The notes under the pieces were generated by a model, which saw only the letters and a program-made list of their open reading frames with translations, was not told the origin of the DNA and did no database searches. A program made the position numbers and the translations under genes. From Actinoplanes oblitus (GTDB lineage: Bacteria > Actinomycetota > Actinomycetes > Mycobacteriales > Micromonosporaceae): a DNA stretch of 64,000 nt. Shown here piece by piece: positions 34,771-43,111 of this stretch (positions are counted from its first letter, which is position 1; the number at the start of each line of letters is the position of its first letter). The stretch is taken from positions 8,007,501 to 8,071,500 of the forward strand of contig NZ_CP126980.1 of the NCBI RefSeq assembly GCF_030252345.1. The letters run 5' to 3'.

Positions 34771-36321
34771 TCAGAAACGCAGCCAGACCGCGGTGTCCTG
34801 GGGGAGGAGGTCACCGTCGAGAGGGCCGCTGGCGAGCAGGATGGTCTTGTGCTCCGGCATGGGGATGGGAGCGCCGGACAGGTTGAGCACGCAGGCGAAG
34901 TCGTCGCCGCGGGTGTAGGCGAGCACCCCGGCGCCCCGGTCGAGCCAGCTGAACGCGGCCGCGCGGGGGCGCAGCCGGATGGCGGTGCGGTACAGCTCCA
35001 GCATCGAGTTCGGATCGCCGGTCTGCGCCTCGACGGTGCGGTCCTTCCACTCGGCCGGCTGGGGCAGCCACGGTGTGCCGCTGCTGAAGGCGTACGGTGG
35101 CTCGTCGCCGGACCAGGGCAGCGGCACCCGGCAGCCGTCCCGGGTGTGCCCGCGCCGGGCGTACATCGGATCCTGGATCTGCTCCTCGGGGATGTTCTCG
35201 TTCTCCCAGAGTCCGAGTTCCTCGCCCTGGTAGACGTAGGCCGAGCCGGGCAGCGAGAGGGTGAGCAGCGCGGCGGCCCGCGCCCGGCGGGTGCCCAGTT
35301 CCAGGTCGACGGGGGTGCCGTCGAGGTTGTTCTCGAAGCTGAACGTGGTGTCGGCCCGGCCGTAGCGGGTGACGTGCCGGGTGACGTCGTGGTTGGAGAG
35401 CACCCAGGTGGCCGGGGCGCCGACCCCGGCGTGCGCGTCGAGGGTGCGGTCGATGCAGGCCCGCATCAGCTCCGGGTCCCACGCGCAGCCGAGGAAGTCG
35501 AAGTTGAACGCCGCGTGCAGCTCGTCCGGCCGCAGGTAGTTGGTGAAGCGCTCGACGTCGGGCATCCACACCTCGCCGATCAGTGCCCGGTCCTCGTAGT
35601 CGTCGGCCACCCGGCGCCAGGCCCGGTAGACGTCGTGCACCGCGTCCAGGTCGTGGAAGGGGTGCGGCTCACCCTCGACCACCTCGGGCAGCGCGGTGTC
35701 CTTGAACAGCAGCGCCGCCGAGTCGATCCGGATGCCGTCGGCACCCCTGTCGAACCAGAACCGCAGGATGTCCTCGAACTCGGCCTTGACGTCCGGGTGC
35801 TCCCAGTTGAGGTCGGGCTGCTCCGGGGTGAACAGGTGCAGGTACCAGGACCCGTCGGGCGCCTTCGACCAGGTGGTGCCGCCGAACTCCCCGGTCCACC
35901 GGGTGGGCATCCGCTCGGACGGCGGCCGGAACCAGAAGTACTCCCGCTCCGGCGCGTCCGGCGAGGCGATCGCGGCCTGGAACCACGGATGCTCGGCGGA
36001 GATGTGGTTCGGGACGATGTCGACGATCATCCGGATGCCGGCCGCGTGCGCCTCGGCGATCAGCGCCTCGGCGCCGGCCAGGGTGCCGAAGACCGGGTCG
36101 ACGTCGCGGAAGTCCGCCACGTCGTAGCCGGCGTCCGCCATCGGCGAGGGGTACCAGGGACTCATCCAGATCGCGTCCACCCCGAGGTCGCGGAGGTGGC
36201 CCAGGCGCGACCGGATGCCGTCGATGTCACCGACGCCGTCACCGTCGGAGTCGGCGAAACTCCGGGGATACACCTGGTAGATGACCGCGTCGCGCCACCA
36301 CGCACTGTCTTTTGCGGACAC
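34771..36321 (-). CDS. GH13 alpha-glucosidase
   Basis: This 516-residue cytoplasmic GH13 enzyme has catalytic Asp200 (DGIRIDSAALL), Glu250 (LIGEVWMP) and Asp312 (LSNHDVTRH). The residue after the nucleophile is Ser rather than the Val of the 17-kb enzyme, so linkage preference differs, perhaps alpha-1,4 or alpha-1,3 glucosides. There is no signal peptide, so it probably hydrolyses imported oligosaccharides. GTG 36321 starts just before the family's WWRDAVIYQVYPRSF. It follows the permease genes by 72 bp and precedes the GH87 genes. Confidence 0.9.
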   Translation of the reverse strand: MSAKDSAWWRDAVIYQVYPRSFADSDGDGVGDIDGIRSRLGHLRDLGVDAIWMSPWYPSPMADAGYDVADFRDVDPVFGTLAGAEALIAEAHAAGIRMIVDIVPNHISAEHPWFQAAIASPDAPEREYFWFRPPSERMPTRWTGEFGGTTWSKAPDGSWYLHLFTPEQPDLNWEHPDVKAEFEDILRFWFDRGADGIRIDSAALLFKDTALPEVVEGEPHPFHDLDAVHDVYRAWRRVADDYEDRALIGEVWMPDVERFTNYLRPDELHAAFNFDFLGCAWDPELMRACIDRTLDAHAGVGAPATWVLSNHDVTRHVTRYGRADTTFSFENNLDGTPVDLELGTRRARAAALLTLSLPGSAYVYQGEELGLWENENIPEEQIQDPMYARRGHTRDGCRVPLPWSGDEPPYAFSSGTPWLPQPAEWKDRTVEAQTGDPNSMLELYRTAIRLRPRAAAFSWLDRGAGVLAYTRGDDFACVLNLSGAPIPMPEHKTILLASGPLDGDLLPQDTAVWLRF

Positions 36322-36393
36322 GAAAACTCGCTTTCTGCGTTTATTGCGGCATTTTTCGCCCGGATACTGGGCACTGAGAGGCGGCGACGCTGC

Positions 36394-37281
36394 TCAGCCC
36401 TTGACGCTGCCCGCGGTCAGGCCGGACATGATGTTCCGCTGGAAGATCAGAAAGATGATCACGGTGGGGATGGCCGCGATCACCGAGGCGGCGATCACCT
36501 CGTTCACCGACGAGCCGCCGGAGAAGGCCACGATGCCGACGCTCACCGTCCGGGTGGAGCCGTCCGGCATGACCAGCTTCGGCCAGAGGAAGTCCTTCCA
36601 GACGTACGTCACCGAGAAGATCGAGACGACGCCGAGGATCGGGCGCGACATCGGCAGGATGATCGACCAGAGCGTGCGCAGCGGGCCGGCCCCGTCCACC
36701 TGGGCGGCCGACATCAGGTCCTCCGGGATGGAGTCGAAGAACCGCTTCAACAGGAAGATGTTGAAGGCGTTGGCGACCAGCGGCAGCCAGATCGCGAGCG
36801 GCTGGTTGATCAGGCTGGCGTGCACGATCGGCAGGTCGATCACCGTCACGTACTGCGGGACGATCAGGACGATCACCGGGATCATCAGGGTGGCCAGCAT
36901 CGCGCCGAGGACCACGTTGCCCAGGACCGGGCGCAGCTTCGACAGCGAGTACGCCGCGGCGGTGTCGAACACCAGCTGGAACAGGACCGCGCCGATCGCG
37001 TAGTAGAACGTGTTGAACAGCAGCTTGGAGAGGTTGAGGTTGCTCCAGGCGTTGGTGTAGTTGCTGACGTCCGGGTGCCGCGGCCACAGCGTCGGCGGGG
37101 TCTGCGCGATCTCCTGGCCGGTCTTGAGCGCGCCGGTGACCATCCAGTACAGCGGGCCGATGAACACCAGGGTGAAGCCGGCCACGACCAGGCCCAGCAA
37201 CGTCCAGTAGAGGTACTTGCCCTTGCCGCGTCGCAGCTGGGCCTGCGAGACGAGCGTACGGGTGCCGGAATTGTGCGACAT
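36394..37281 (-). CDS. Carbohydrate ABC transporter permease, MalG type
   Basis: This 295-residue inner-membrane permease has six predicted helices and the EAA loop (EDLMSAAQVDGAGPLRTLWS) that docks the ATPase. It forms the second half of a heterodimeric sugar importer with the permease just upstream; 9 bp separate them. No ATPase gene is adjacent; actinobacterial CUT1 importers commonly share an MsiK-type ATPase encoded elsewhere. Confidence 0.92.
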   Translation of the reverse strand: MSHNSGTRTLVSQAQLRRGKGKYLYWTLLGLVVAGFTLVFIGPLYWMVTGALKTGQEIAQTPPTLWPRHPDVSNYTNAWSNLNLSKLLFNTFYYAIGAVLFQLVFDTAAAYSLSKLRPVLGNVVLGAMLATLMIPVIVLIVPQYVTVIDLPIVHASLINQPLAIWLPLVANAFNIFLLKRFFDSIPEDLMSAAQVDGAGPLRTLWSIILPMSRPILGVVSIFSVTYVWKDFLWPKLVMPDGSTRTVSVGIVAFSGGSSVNEVIAASVIAAIPTVIIFLIFQRNIMSGLTAGSVKG

Positions 37282-37290
37282 GGTCCGTCC

Positions 37291-38238
37291 TCAGTCGTTC
37301 TTCGTGGTGAGCCGCAGGTAGACACCCGAGAAGGCGGCCAGCGCCACGAGGATGATCACTCCGAGCGCCGCGGCGCCGTTGAGGTCGTTCTGATAGAAGC
37401 CGTGCTGATAGATCAGGTACGCCACGGTGGTCGCCGAGTCCTGCGTGCCGGCGCCGTTGGCGAGGATCAGCGGCTCGATGAAGACCTGCATGGTGGCGAC
37501 GATCTGCATCATGGCGAGCAGGCCGAGGATCAGCCTGGTCTGCGGGATGGTCACGTTCCAGATCCGTCGCCAGAGCCCGGCGCCGTCCAGCTCGGCCGCC
37601 TCGTACAGCTCGCCCGGGATGTTCTGCAGCGAGGCCAGGTAGATCAGCACGGCGCTGCCCATGTTCATCCACGTGGAGGCGATCACCATGGCCGGCATCG
37701 TCGCGCCCGGCGACTGCATCCACTGCGAGGTGGGCAGGTGCAGGAACGTGAGGATCGCGTTGAACAGGCCGGCGTCGCTCGGGTCGTACGCGTAGAACTT
37801 GAAGAGGAAGAGCGCCGAGGCCGGCGGCAGCATCACCGGCAGGTACACCAGGACGCGCAGGTAACCCTTGGCGTGCCGCAGCTCGTTGAGCAGGATCGCG
37901 ACGAAGAACGGGACCGCGTACCCGATGACCAGGGCCAGCACGGTGAAGTAGACGGTGTTGCGCCAGGCCGGCCAGAAGCTCGGGTCGGCGATGATCCGGG
38001 TGTAGTTGTCCCAGCCGACCCAGGTGGTCACACCGCGCCTGGTCCGCTGGAAGCTCATGATGATCCCGCGGATCATCGGGTACCAGGTGAAGAGGGCGAA
38101 GCAGAGGATCGCGCCGATCAGGAAGGCGTACCCGGTGACGTTGTCGCGGATCTTGCGGTTGCGCCGCCCACGGCTCCGGGCGGGCGAGGCGCTGCGTGTC
38201 AACTGTTCGGTCGTGCCCGGGGCGGTCATGGTCGCCAA
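37291..38238 (-). CDS. Carbohydrate ABC transporter permease, MalF type
   Basis: This roughly 315-residue permease has a basic cytoplasmic N-terminus (RSRGRRNRKIRDN), about six helices and the EAA loop GELYEAAELDGAGLWRRIWN. It pairs with the MalG-like permease. Start choice is uncertain: TTG 38238 has AGGAG at an ideal 7 bases, whereas ATG 38229 (MTAPGTTEQ) has no well-placed RBS but is the usual form of such N-termini. It follows the binding-protein gene by 68 bp. Confidence 0.9.
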   Translation of the reverse strand: MATMTAPGTTEQLTRSASPARSRGRRNRKIRDNVTGYAFLIGAILCFALFTWYPMIRGIIMSFQRTRRGVTTWVGWDNYTRIIADPSFWPAWRNTVYFTVLALVIGYAVPFFVAILLNELRHAKGYLRVLVYLPVMLPPASALFLFKFYAYDPSDAGLFNAILTFLHLPTSQWMQSPGATMPAMVIASTWMNMGSAVLIYLASLQNIPGELYEAAELDGAGLWRRIWNVTIPQTRLILGLLAMMQIVATMQVFIEPLILANGAGTQDSATTVAYLIYQHGFYQNDLNGAAALGVIILVALAAFSGVYLRLTTKND

Positions 38239-38306
38239 CGGAAAACTCCTGCGATGAGTCGGAAGGGTGCGGACCGGTCGGCGACCGGCCCGCACTCCTC
38301 GCGGGA

Positions 38307-39686
38307 TCAGCTACCGGCGGTGATCAGCTGGTTGACCTTCTGCTCCGCGGTCTTGAGGAGCTCGTCGATGTTGGCGTTCGGGTTGGTCAGCACCCCGGAC
38401 ATCGCCGAGTCGAGCACCGCGTAGATCGCCTGGGCGTTGGCGGGCTCTCCCTTGATCGGCAGCTGCTGGTTCTCGAACAGCGCGTAGATCGACGGGTCGA
38501 CGTTCGCGTTCGCCTTGCGCAGCTCGTACTCCGCCTTGGCGGTGGCGCTGTCCTTGGTGAACAGCAGCGGCTGCGGCAGGCCCACCGGGTAGTTCTGCGG
38601 CTTGGCCCGCGGGTAGTCGAACTGGCCCTTGCCGACCGTGAGTTTCTCGAAGGCGACCCACTTGAGGCCGGCCTTGACCTGCGCCTCGGTCAGGCCCTTC
38701 TTGAAGAAGTAGCCGTCGCCGCCACCGAGGGTGGCCTTCGCCAGGCCGTCCTGGCCGGGGAGCGGGGCGACCGCCCAGTCCGCGTACTTGCCCTTGAACT
38801 GGGAGACGATCTGCTGGGTGGTGTCCGGCGCGCCGATGAACATGCCGACCTTGCCGGCCGCCGCGTTGGTCAGCAGGTCACCCCACTGGAGCAGCTGACG
38901 CGAGCCCATCGAGTTGTCGCCGTACCGCATGTCCTTGAGGTTCTGCAGGACCTGCTTGCCCATCGCGTTGTTGAAGTCGGCCTTCTTGCCGTCCTCGGTG
39001 AGGATCTGGCCGCCCTGCGCGTAGATCTCGGCGGTGAAGTGCCAGCCACCGGTGTTGCCGGCGCTGTAGTCGGCGTAGCCGGCGACGCCCGGGGCGGCCT
39101 GGGCGATCTTCTTGGCCGCGGTGCGGACGTCGGCCCAGGTCTTCGGCGGGTTCGCCGGGTCCAGGCCGGCCTTTTGGAACAGGACCTTGTTGTAGACCAG
39201 GCCCATCGAGTAGTTCTTGATCGGCACGCCGTAGACCTTGCCGCCGTCGGAGAAGACCGACTTGAGCGCCGGGTCGACGTCATCCCAGGTGGGGATGGTG
39301 TCCTTGGTGACGTAGGACGTGATGTCCATGGCCTGACCGGAGTCCAGCACCTGCTGCAGGTCGGTCATGTAGCCGTAGAAGACGTCGGTGGTGGTGCCAC
39401 CCGCCAGCCGGGCGGTGAAGTCCGGCGGGTTGTTGCACTGGGTGCCGACGCTGACGCTCTTGATCTGGACGTCCGGGTTCGCCTTCTCGAACGCGGCGAC
39501 GTCGGCGTTCCAGTTCGCCACCAGCTCCTTCTCGGTGCCGACCGGCATGCAGTCGACCGTGATGATCGTCTTGCCGTCGGCGCTGGTGCTCTCGTCGTCG
39601 CTCTTCGTGGAGCACGCCGCGAGGCTGAGTCCCAGGCCGGCCGCGAGCGCGAACGCCACGGCCTTCCGGTACTGCGGTGCGGACAT
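38307..39686 (-). CDS. Extracellular sugar-binding lipoprotein of ABC importer
   Basis: This 459-residue solute-binding protein of the CUT1 family has a lipoprotein signal with lipobox LSLAAC (Cys around residue 25). The mature part contains GGTTTDVFYGYMTDLQQV, YGVPIKNYSMGLVYNK and PPKTWADVRTAAKKIA, typical SBP_bac_1 features. In this locus it would capture alpha-glucan oligosaccharides released by the GH87 enzymes. ATG 39686 gives a normal signal peptide; an upstream in-frame ATG would add ten polar residues. It is the first gene of the transport operon and has a good promoter candidate about 100 bp upstream. Confidence 0.92.
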   Translation of the reverse strand: MSAPQYRKAVAFALAAGLGLSLAACSTKSDDESTSADGKTIITVDCMPVGTEKELVANWNADVAAFEKANPDVQIKSVSVGTQCNNPPDFTARLAGGTTTDVFYGYMTDLQQVLDSGQAMDITSYVTKDTIPTWDDVDPALKSVFSDGGKVYGVPIKNYSMGLVYNKVLFQKAGLDPANPPKTWADVRTAAKKIAQAAPGVAGYADYSAGNTGGWHFTAEIYAQGGQILTEDGKKADFNNAMGKQVLQNLKDMRYGDNSMGSRQLLQWGDLLTNAAAGKVGMFIGAPDTTQQIVSQFKGKYADWAVAPLPGQDGLAKATLGGGDGYFFKKGLTEAQVKAGLKWVAFEKLTVGKGQFDYPRAKPQNYPVGLPQPLLFTKDSATAKAEYELRKANANVDPSIYALFENQQLPIKGEPANAQAIYAVLDSAMSGVLTNPNANIDELLKTAEQKVNQLITAGS

Positions 39687-39785
39687 CTGTCCATCCCTTC
39701 GGGAACGGTTATCCATGTGTTCGCTTCAAGTGCGAGGTGATCGATGCGTGGGGGCTCACAGGCAGTCATCTCTGTGAGTGGAGTC

Positions 39786-39814
39786 ACCGTAGCGAGGCAC
39801 TCCGATTTCCGCAA
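39786..39814 (-). promoter_or_regulatory. Promoter of the sugar ABC operon
   Basis: On the minus strand TTGCGG (39809-39814) and TACGGT (39786-39791) are separated by exactly 17 bases, a good match to the housekeeping -35/-10 pattern of actinobacteria. A GAAACC/GGAAATC pair flanks the -35 box and CTTG-containing half-sites occur nearby, so the LacI protein may bind here. The transcription start would fall near 39780, about 95 bases before the binding-protein ATG. Confidence 0.5.
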
Positions 39815-39921
39815 GGTTTCGATCGTGACGTGAAAAGAAGCGACTTTGACATGGCAGATGTTGACAGCCCCAGCTCAGGCGTCGGTATGCCCGGCTTGGG
39901 AACCACCGGGGGCATGAAAAG

Positions 39922-39956
39922 ACGGCTGCCGACCGCAAGGTGCGGTCGGCAGCCGT
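39922..39956 (-). terminator. Strong intrinsic terminator of the lacI-type gene
   Basis: ACGGCTGCCGACCGC (39922-39936) and GCGGTCGGCAGCCGT (39942-39956) form a perfect 15-bp stem with a 5-base loop. On the minus strand it is followed by CTTTTC, a short U-tract. It lies about 70 bp beyond the stop of the LacI-type gene and insulates the ABC operon promoter from it. Confidence 0.85.
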
Positions 39957-40024
39957 TCTGAGGTTGCGTTCGGTTGTCAAAACTTGCAGCGCTGAACCGG
40001 ACGCCCGAGCGGCGCTGCAGTGGA

Positions 40025-41020
40025 TCAGCGCGGGGCGGGCCCGGTGGAGCCGCGGACCACCAGCTCCGGCTCGAAGAGCAGCTCGTCGCGGAGCACGCCG
40101 GCCTCCTCGATCTGCGTGACCAGCAGGTCGACGGCCGACTGGCCCATCGTCTCGATCGGCTGGCGCACCGTGGTCAGCGGCGGGTCGGTGCAGGTCATGA
40201 ACGCCGAGTCGTCGAAGCCGACCACCGAGACGTCGGCCGGGACGGCGCGCCCCAGCCGCCGCGCCGCCCGGATCGTGCCGAGCGCCATCACGTCGCTGGC
40301 GCAGATGATGCCCGTCGCGCCGCGCTCGATCAGCTTGGCGGCGGCCACCCGGGCGCCCTCCATCGAGAAGCTGGAGCGCTCCACCCATGTGTCGTCCGAC
40401 CAGCCGGCCGCCTGGATCATCGCGGCGAGCTTGCGGCGGGACGGGATGTGCCCCTCCGGGCCGAGCACCATGCCGATCCGCTCGTGGCCGAGCGAGCGCA
40501 GGTGCCCGTACGCCTGCTCGACCGCCACCGCGTCGTCGGTCGACACCCGGGGGAAGCCCAGCTCGTCGACCCCCGCGTTGACCAGCACCACCGGCAGTCC
40601 ACGGTCGGTGAGCCGGCGATAGTGCTCGTGCGAGGCGTCGGCCAGGGCGTACGACCCGCCCGCGAAGATCACGCCGGAGACCTGGTGGTCGAGCAGCATC
40701 TCCACGTAGTCCGACTCGGGGACGCCGCCGATGGTCCGGGCGCACAGCGCCGGGGTGAAGCCGCGCTGGGCCAGCGAGGCGGTCACCACCTCGGCGAGCG
40801 CCGGGAAGATCGGGTTCTGCAGCTCGGGGAGCACCAGGCCGACCAGCCGGCCGCGCTCGCCCCGCAGTTTGGTGGGGCGTTCGTATCCCAGGACATCGAG
40901 GGCGGTGAGGACCGATGCCCGGGTGGCCTCGGAGACGCCGCTGCGCCCGTTGAGCACCCGGCTGACGGTCGCCTCGCTGACCCCGGCCTTTTTCGCCACC
41001 TCGGCAAGACGTTTGGTCAC
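40025..41020 (-). CDS. LacI family transcriptional regulator
   Basis: This 331-residue regulator has a LacI HTH at residues 4-50 (LAEVAKKAGVSEATVSRVLN) and hinge helix, then a periplasmic-binding-protein-like effector domain (LVGLVLPELQNPIFPALAEV, ICASDVMALGTIRAARRLG, TTVRQPIETMGQSAVDLL). It is expected to repress the adjacent sugar uptake and glucanase genes until an oligosaccharide binds. GTG 41020 is used. CTTG and CAAG half-sites in its own upstream region (41036-41070) suggest autoregulation. Confidence 0.92.
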   Translation of the reverse strand: MTKRLAEVAKKAGVSEATVSRVLNGRSGVSEATRASVLTALDVLGYERPTKLRGERGRLVGLVLPELQNPIFPALAEVVTASLAQRGFTPALCARTIGGVPESDYVEMLLDHQVSGVIFAGGSYALADASHEHYRRLTDRGLPVVLVNAGVDELGFPRVSTDDAVAVEQAYGHLRSLGHERIGMVLGPEGHIPSRRKLAAMIQAAGWSDDTWVERSSFSMEGARVAAAKLIERGATGIICASDVMALGTIRAARRLGRAVPADVSVVGFDDSAFMTCTDPPLTTVRQPIETMGQSAVDLLVTQIEEAGVLRDELLFEPELVVRGSTGPAPR

Positions 41021-41175
41021 GACGGAATCCTACGTCAAGTCATTGCAAGAACTGAACCGGCGCTTGCGGTCGATTCTGGAATCGATGACAGTGCTTGCCG
41101 GTCTTCCGTGACGCTTCTTTTAAGTTTCCGCCATGTTTCACCGGCGGTGACCGAGCGGCGGCGGTCCGGCCGGGA

Positions 41176-41246
41176 CTGATCCGGTTAAGTCGTCGCGCTG
41201 CGTGCTGACGGCGCTTTCGGCACGGTTCCATAACGGACCGGATCAG
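41176..41246. repeat. 10-bp inverted repeat upstream of the MCP-like gene
   Basis: CTGATCCGGT (41176-41185) is exactly inverted as ACCGGATCAG (41237-41246) with 51 bases between. It lies in the 297-bp region between the LacI-type start and the MCP-like start. It may be a pair of regulator half-sites; otherwise I see nothing in that gap except the LacI promoter area near 41030-41070. Confidence 0.45.
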
Positions 41247-41317
41247 CGAAAACGCCTCCCGAGGAGTCGGCCAGGTGGGATCTTGTGAGTTGACGGTAAG
41301 AGAGGGATCACCACGAC

Positions 41318-41824
41318 ATGACCGACTGGGATCAGAACGACAGCTGGTCGTCCGGGGGCGCCCAGGAGGACTGGTCGGCGCAGGACCGGCAGCGCGACTC
41401 GGTGCAGCGGCTGGCCAACGTGAGCAACGACATGGCCACCGCCACCCAGGCCGCCGTACACGCCGCCGAGACCGCGGTGCAGGTGATCCAGCGGCTGGAG
41501 GCGAGCAGCACCGAGATCGGCAAGGTGGTCCAGCTGATCGCCACCATCGCCAAGCAGACCAACCTGCTCGCGCTGAACGCCACCATCGAGGCGGCCCGCG
41601 CCGGCGAGGCGGGACGCGGCTTCGCCGTGGTGGCCAGCGAGGTCAAGGACCTGGCCAACGAGACCGCCACCGCGACCAGTGAGATCGGCACCCAGGTCGG
41701 CGGGATCCGGACGGACACCCAGAACGCGGTCTCCGCCATCGAGGAGATGCAGGGCCTGATCGAGGAACTGGACCGCTGCCAGAAGGTGATCAGCGGGATC
41801 GTGGTGGAGCAGCAAGCCGGCTGA
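41318..41824 (+). CDS. Minimal soluble methyl-accepting chemotaxis signalling protein
   Basis: This 168-residue protein is almost only an MCP signalling domain. The hairpin tip ([20 protein letters not shown] then [20 protein letters not shown]), which contacts CheA/CheW, is at about residues 75-115, flanked by short coiled-coil arms. There is no membrane helix, HAMP domain or sensory domain, and the N-terminal 25 residues are Trp/Asp/Ser-rich and probably disordered. RBS AGAGAGGG precedes ATG 41318. It may act as an adaptor or decoy in chemosensory arrays, or in a non-motility pathway. Confidence 0.88.
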   Translation: MTDWDQNDSWSSGGAQEDWSAQDRQRDSVQRLANVSNDMATATQAAVHAAETAVQVIQRLEASSTEIGKVVQLIATIAKQTNLLALNATIEAARAGEAGRGFAVVASEVKDLANETATATSEIGTQVGGIRTDTQNAVSAIEEMQGLIEELDRCQKVISGIVVEQQAG

Positions 41825-41839
41825 GGAAGACTGTCCGGC

Positions 41840-42229
41840 ATGGCAGGCAAGCGCACCGCACGGGCGAGGACATGCCCGTGCGGCTCCCCGGCGTACGAGA
41901 CATGTTGCGGACCGCTCCACGCGGGCAACCCGGCGGCGGACCCGGAGTCCCTGATGCGATCGCGCTTCAGCGCGTTCGCCCTGGACCGGACCGACTACGT
42001 GCGGGACACCTGGCACCCGGAAACCCGGCCCGCGGACGTCGCGAGTGACCCCGGTCTGCGCTGGGTACGGCTGGAGGTGCAGGAGAGCAGCGGCGGCGGG
42101 ATCTTCGACGCCGAGGGGTTCGTCACGTTCCAGGCGCATTTCCGGGACGACGGGCGCCCCGGCGTGATGACCGAACGCAGCAGGTTCGTCCGCCACGACG
42201 GCCGATGGGTCTACTGGGGCCCGGTGTGA
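41840..42229 (+). CDS. YchJ family (UPF0225) SEC-C motif protein
   Basis: This 129-residue protein starts with a SEC-C zinc motif (CPCGSPAYETCCGPLH). The YchJ core follows (ESLMRSRFSAFALDRTDYV, TWHPETRP, AEGFVTFQAHFRD), an NTF2-like fold. The function is unknown. It lies 15 bp after the MCP-like gene and 30 bp before the tryptophan dioxygenase gene, so it could be transcribed with either. Confidence 0.9.
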   Translation: MAGKRTARARTCPCGSPAYETCCGPLHAGNPAADPESLMRSRFSAFALDRTDYVRDTWHPETRPADVASDPGLRWVRLEVQESSGGGIFDAEGFVTFQAHFRDDGRPGVMTERSRFVRHDGRWVYWGPV

Positions 42230-42259
42230 TCTCCTGAAGTCGAAAAGGTAGGTGATCAC

Positions 42260-43111
42260 ATGTCGGCAACGCGGCCGATCGAGGACGGTATCGTCCGGGA
42301 TTTCAAGGTCAATCTCTCGTACGGCGAGTACCTGCACCTGGACGAGGTGCTCAACGCCCAGCACCCGGTCAGCGTGCCCGAGCACCACGACGAGCTGCTC
42401 TTCATCCTGCAGCACCAGACGTCCGAGCTGTGGTTGAAACTGATCATCCACGAGCTGCGCGCGGTGCTCCGGCACCTGGCCAAGGACGAGCTGAAGCCGG
42501 CGCTCAAGGGCCTGGCCCGGGTCAAGCACATCCAGCGCACGCTGACCGAGCAGTGGTCGGTGCTGGCCACCCTGACCCCGACCGAGTACGCGCAGTTCCG
42601 CAGCTTCCTGGGCACCTCGTCCGGATTCCAGTCGTACCAGTACCGCGCGGTCGAGTTCCTGCTCGGCAACAAGGACCGCCGGATGCTGCAGATCTTCGAC
42701 GACCAGCCGGCCGCCCGGGAGCTGCTGGCGGAGCTGCTCGGCACGCCCAGCGTCTACGACGAGTTCCTGCACCTGCTGGCCCGGCACGGGCACCCGGTGC
42801 CGGCCGACGTGCTGGCCCGGGACGTGACCGAGGCGTGGGAGTTCCGGCCCGAGCTGGTCGGCGTCTTCCAGACCATCTACGAGAAGGCCGAGCAGCACTG
42901 GGAGGCGTACGAGGCCTGCGAGGAACTGGTCGACCTGGAGGAGAACTTCCAGCTCTGGCGGTTCCGGCACCTCAAGACGGTGGAACGGACGATCGGCTTC
43001 AAGCGCGGGACCGGCGGCTCCAGCGGGGTCTCGTTCCTGAAGGCGGCTCTCGATCTGACATTCTTCCCCGAGCTCTACGCCGTCCGCACCGAGATCGGAG
43101 TCCCCCGTTGA
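42260..43111 (+). CDS. kynA: Tryptophan 2,3-dioxygenase
   Basis: This 283-residue haem enzyme oxidises L-tryptophan to N-formylkynurenine. Hallmarks are YGEYLHLDEVLNAQ, HHDELLFILQHQTSELWLKL (substrate-pocket His), GFQSYQYRAVEFLLGN and RFRHLKTVERTIGFKRGTGG with the proximal haem His. ATG 42260 has GGTAGGTGA upstream. Its TGA overlaps the kynureninase TTG in TTGA, so the genes are translationally coupled. The operon gives anthranilate and alanine from tryptophan. Confidence 0.96.
   Translation: MSATRPIEDGIVRDFKVNLSYGEYLHLDEVLNAQHPVSVPEHHDELLFILQHQTSELWLKLIIHELRAVLRHLAKDELKPALKGLARVKHIQRTLTEQWSVLATLTPTEYAQFRSFLGTSSGFQSYQYRAVEFLLGNKDRRMLQIFDDQPAARELLAELLGTPSVYDEFLHLLARHGHPVPADVLARDVTEAWEFRPELVGVFQTIYEKAEQHWEAYEACEELVDLEENFQLWRFRHLKTVERTIGFKRGTGGSSGVSFLKAALDLTFFPELYAVRTEIGVPR

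Noticed and set aside
28384..38424. A 3346-codon open frame on the plus strand
   Set aside because: It is antisense to two GH87 genes, a GH13 gene and ABC genes that all have strong family matches. Its translation is Arg/Gly/Val/Asp-rich low complexity, a shadow.
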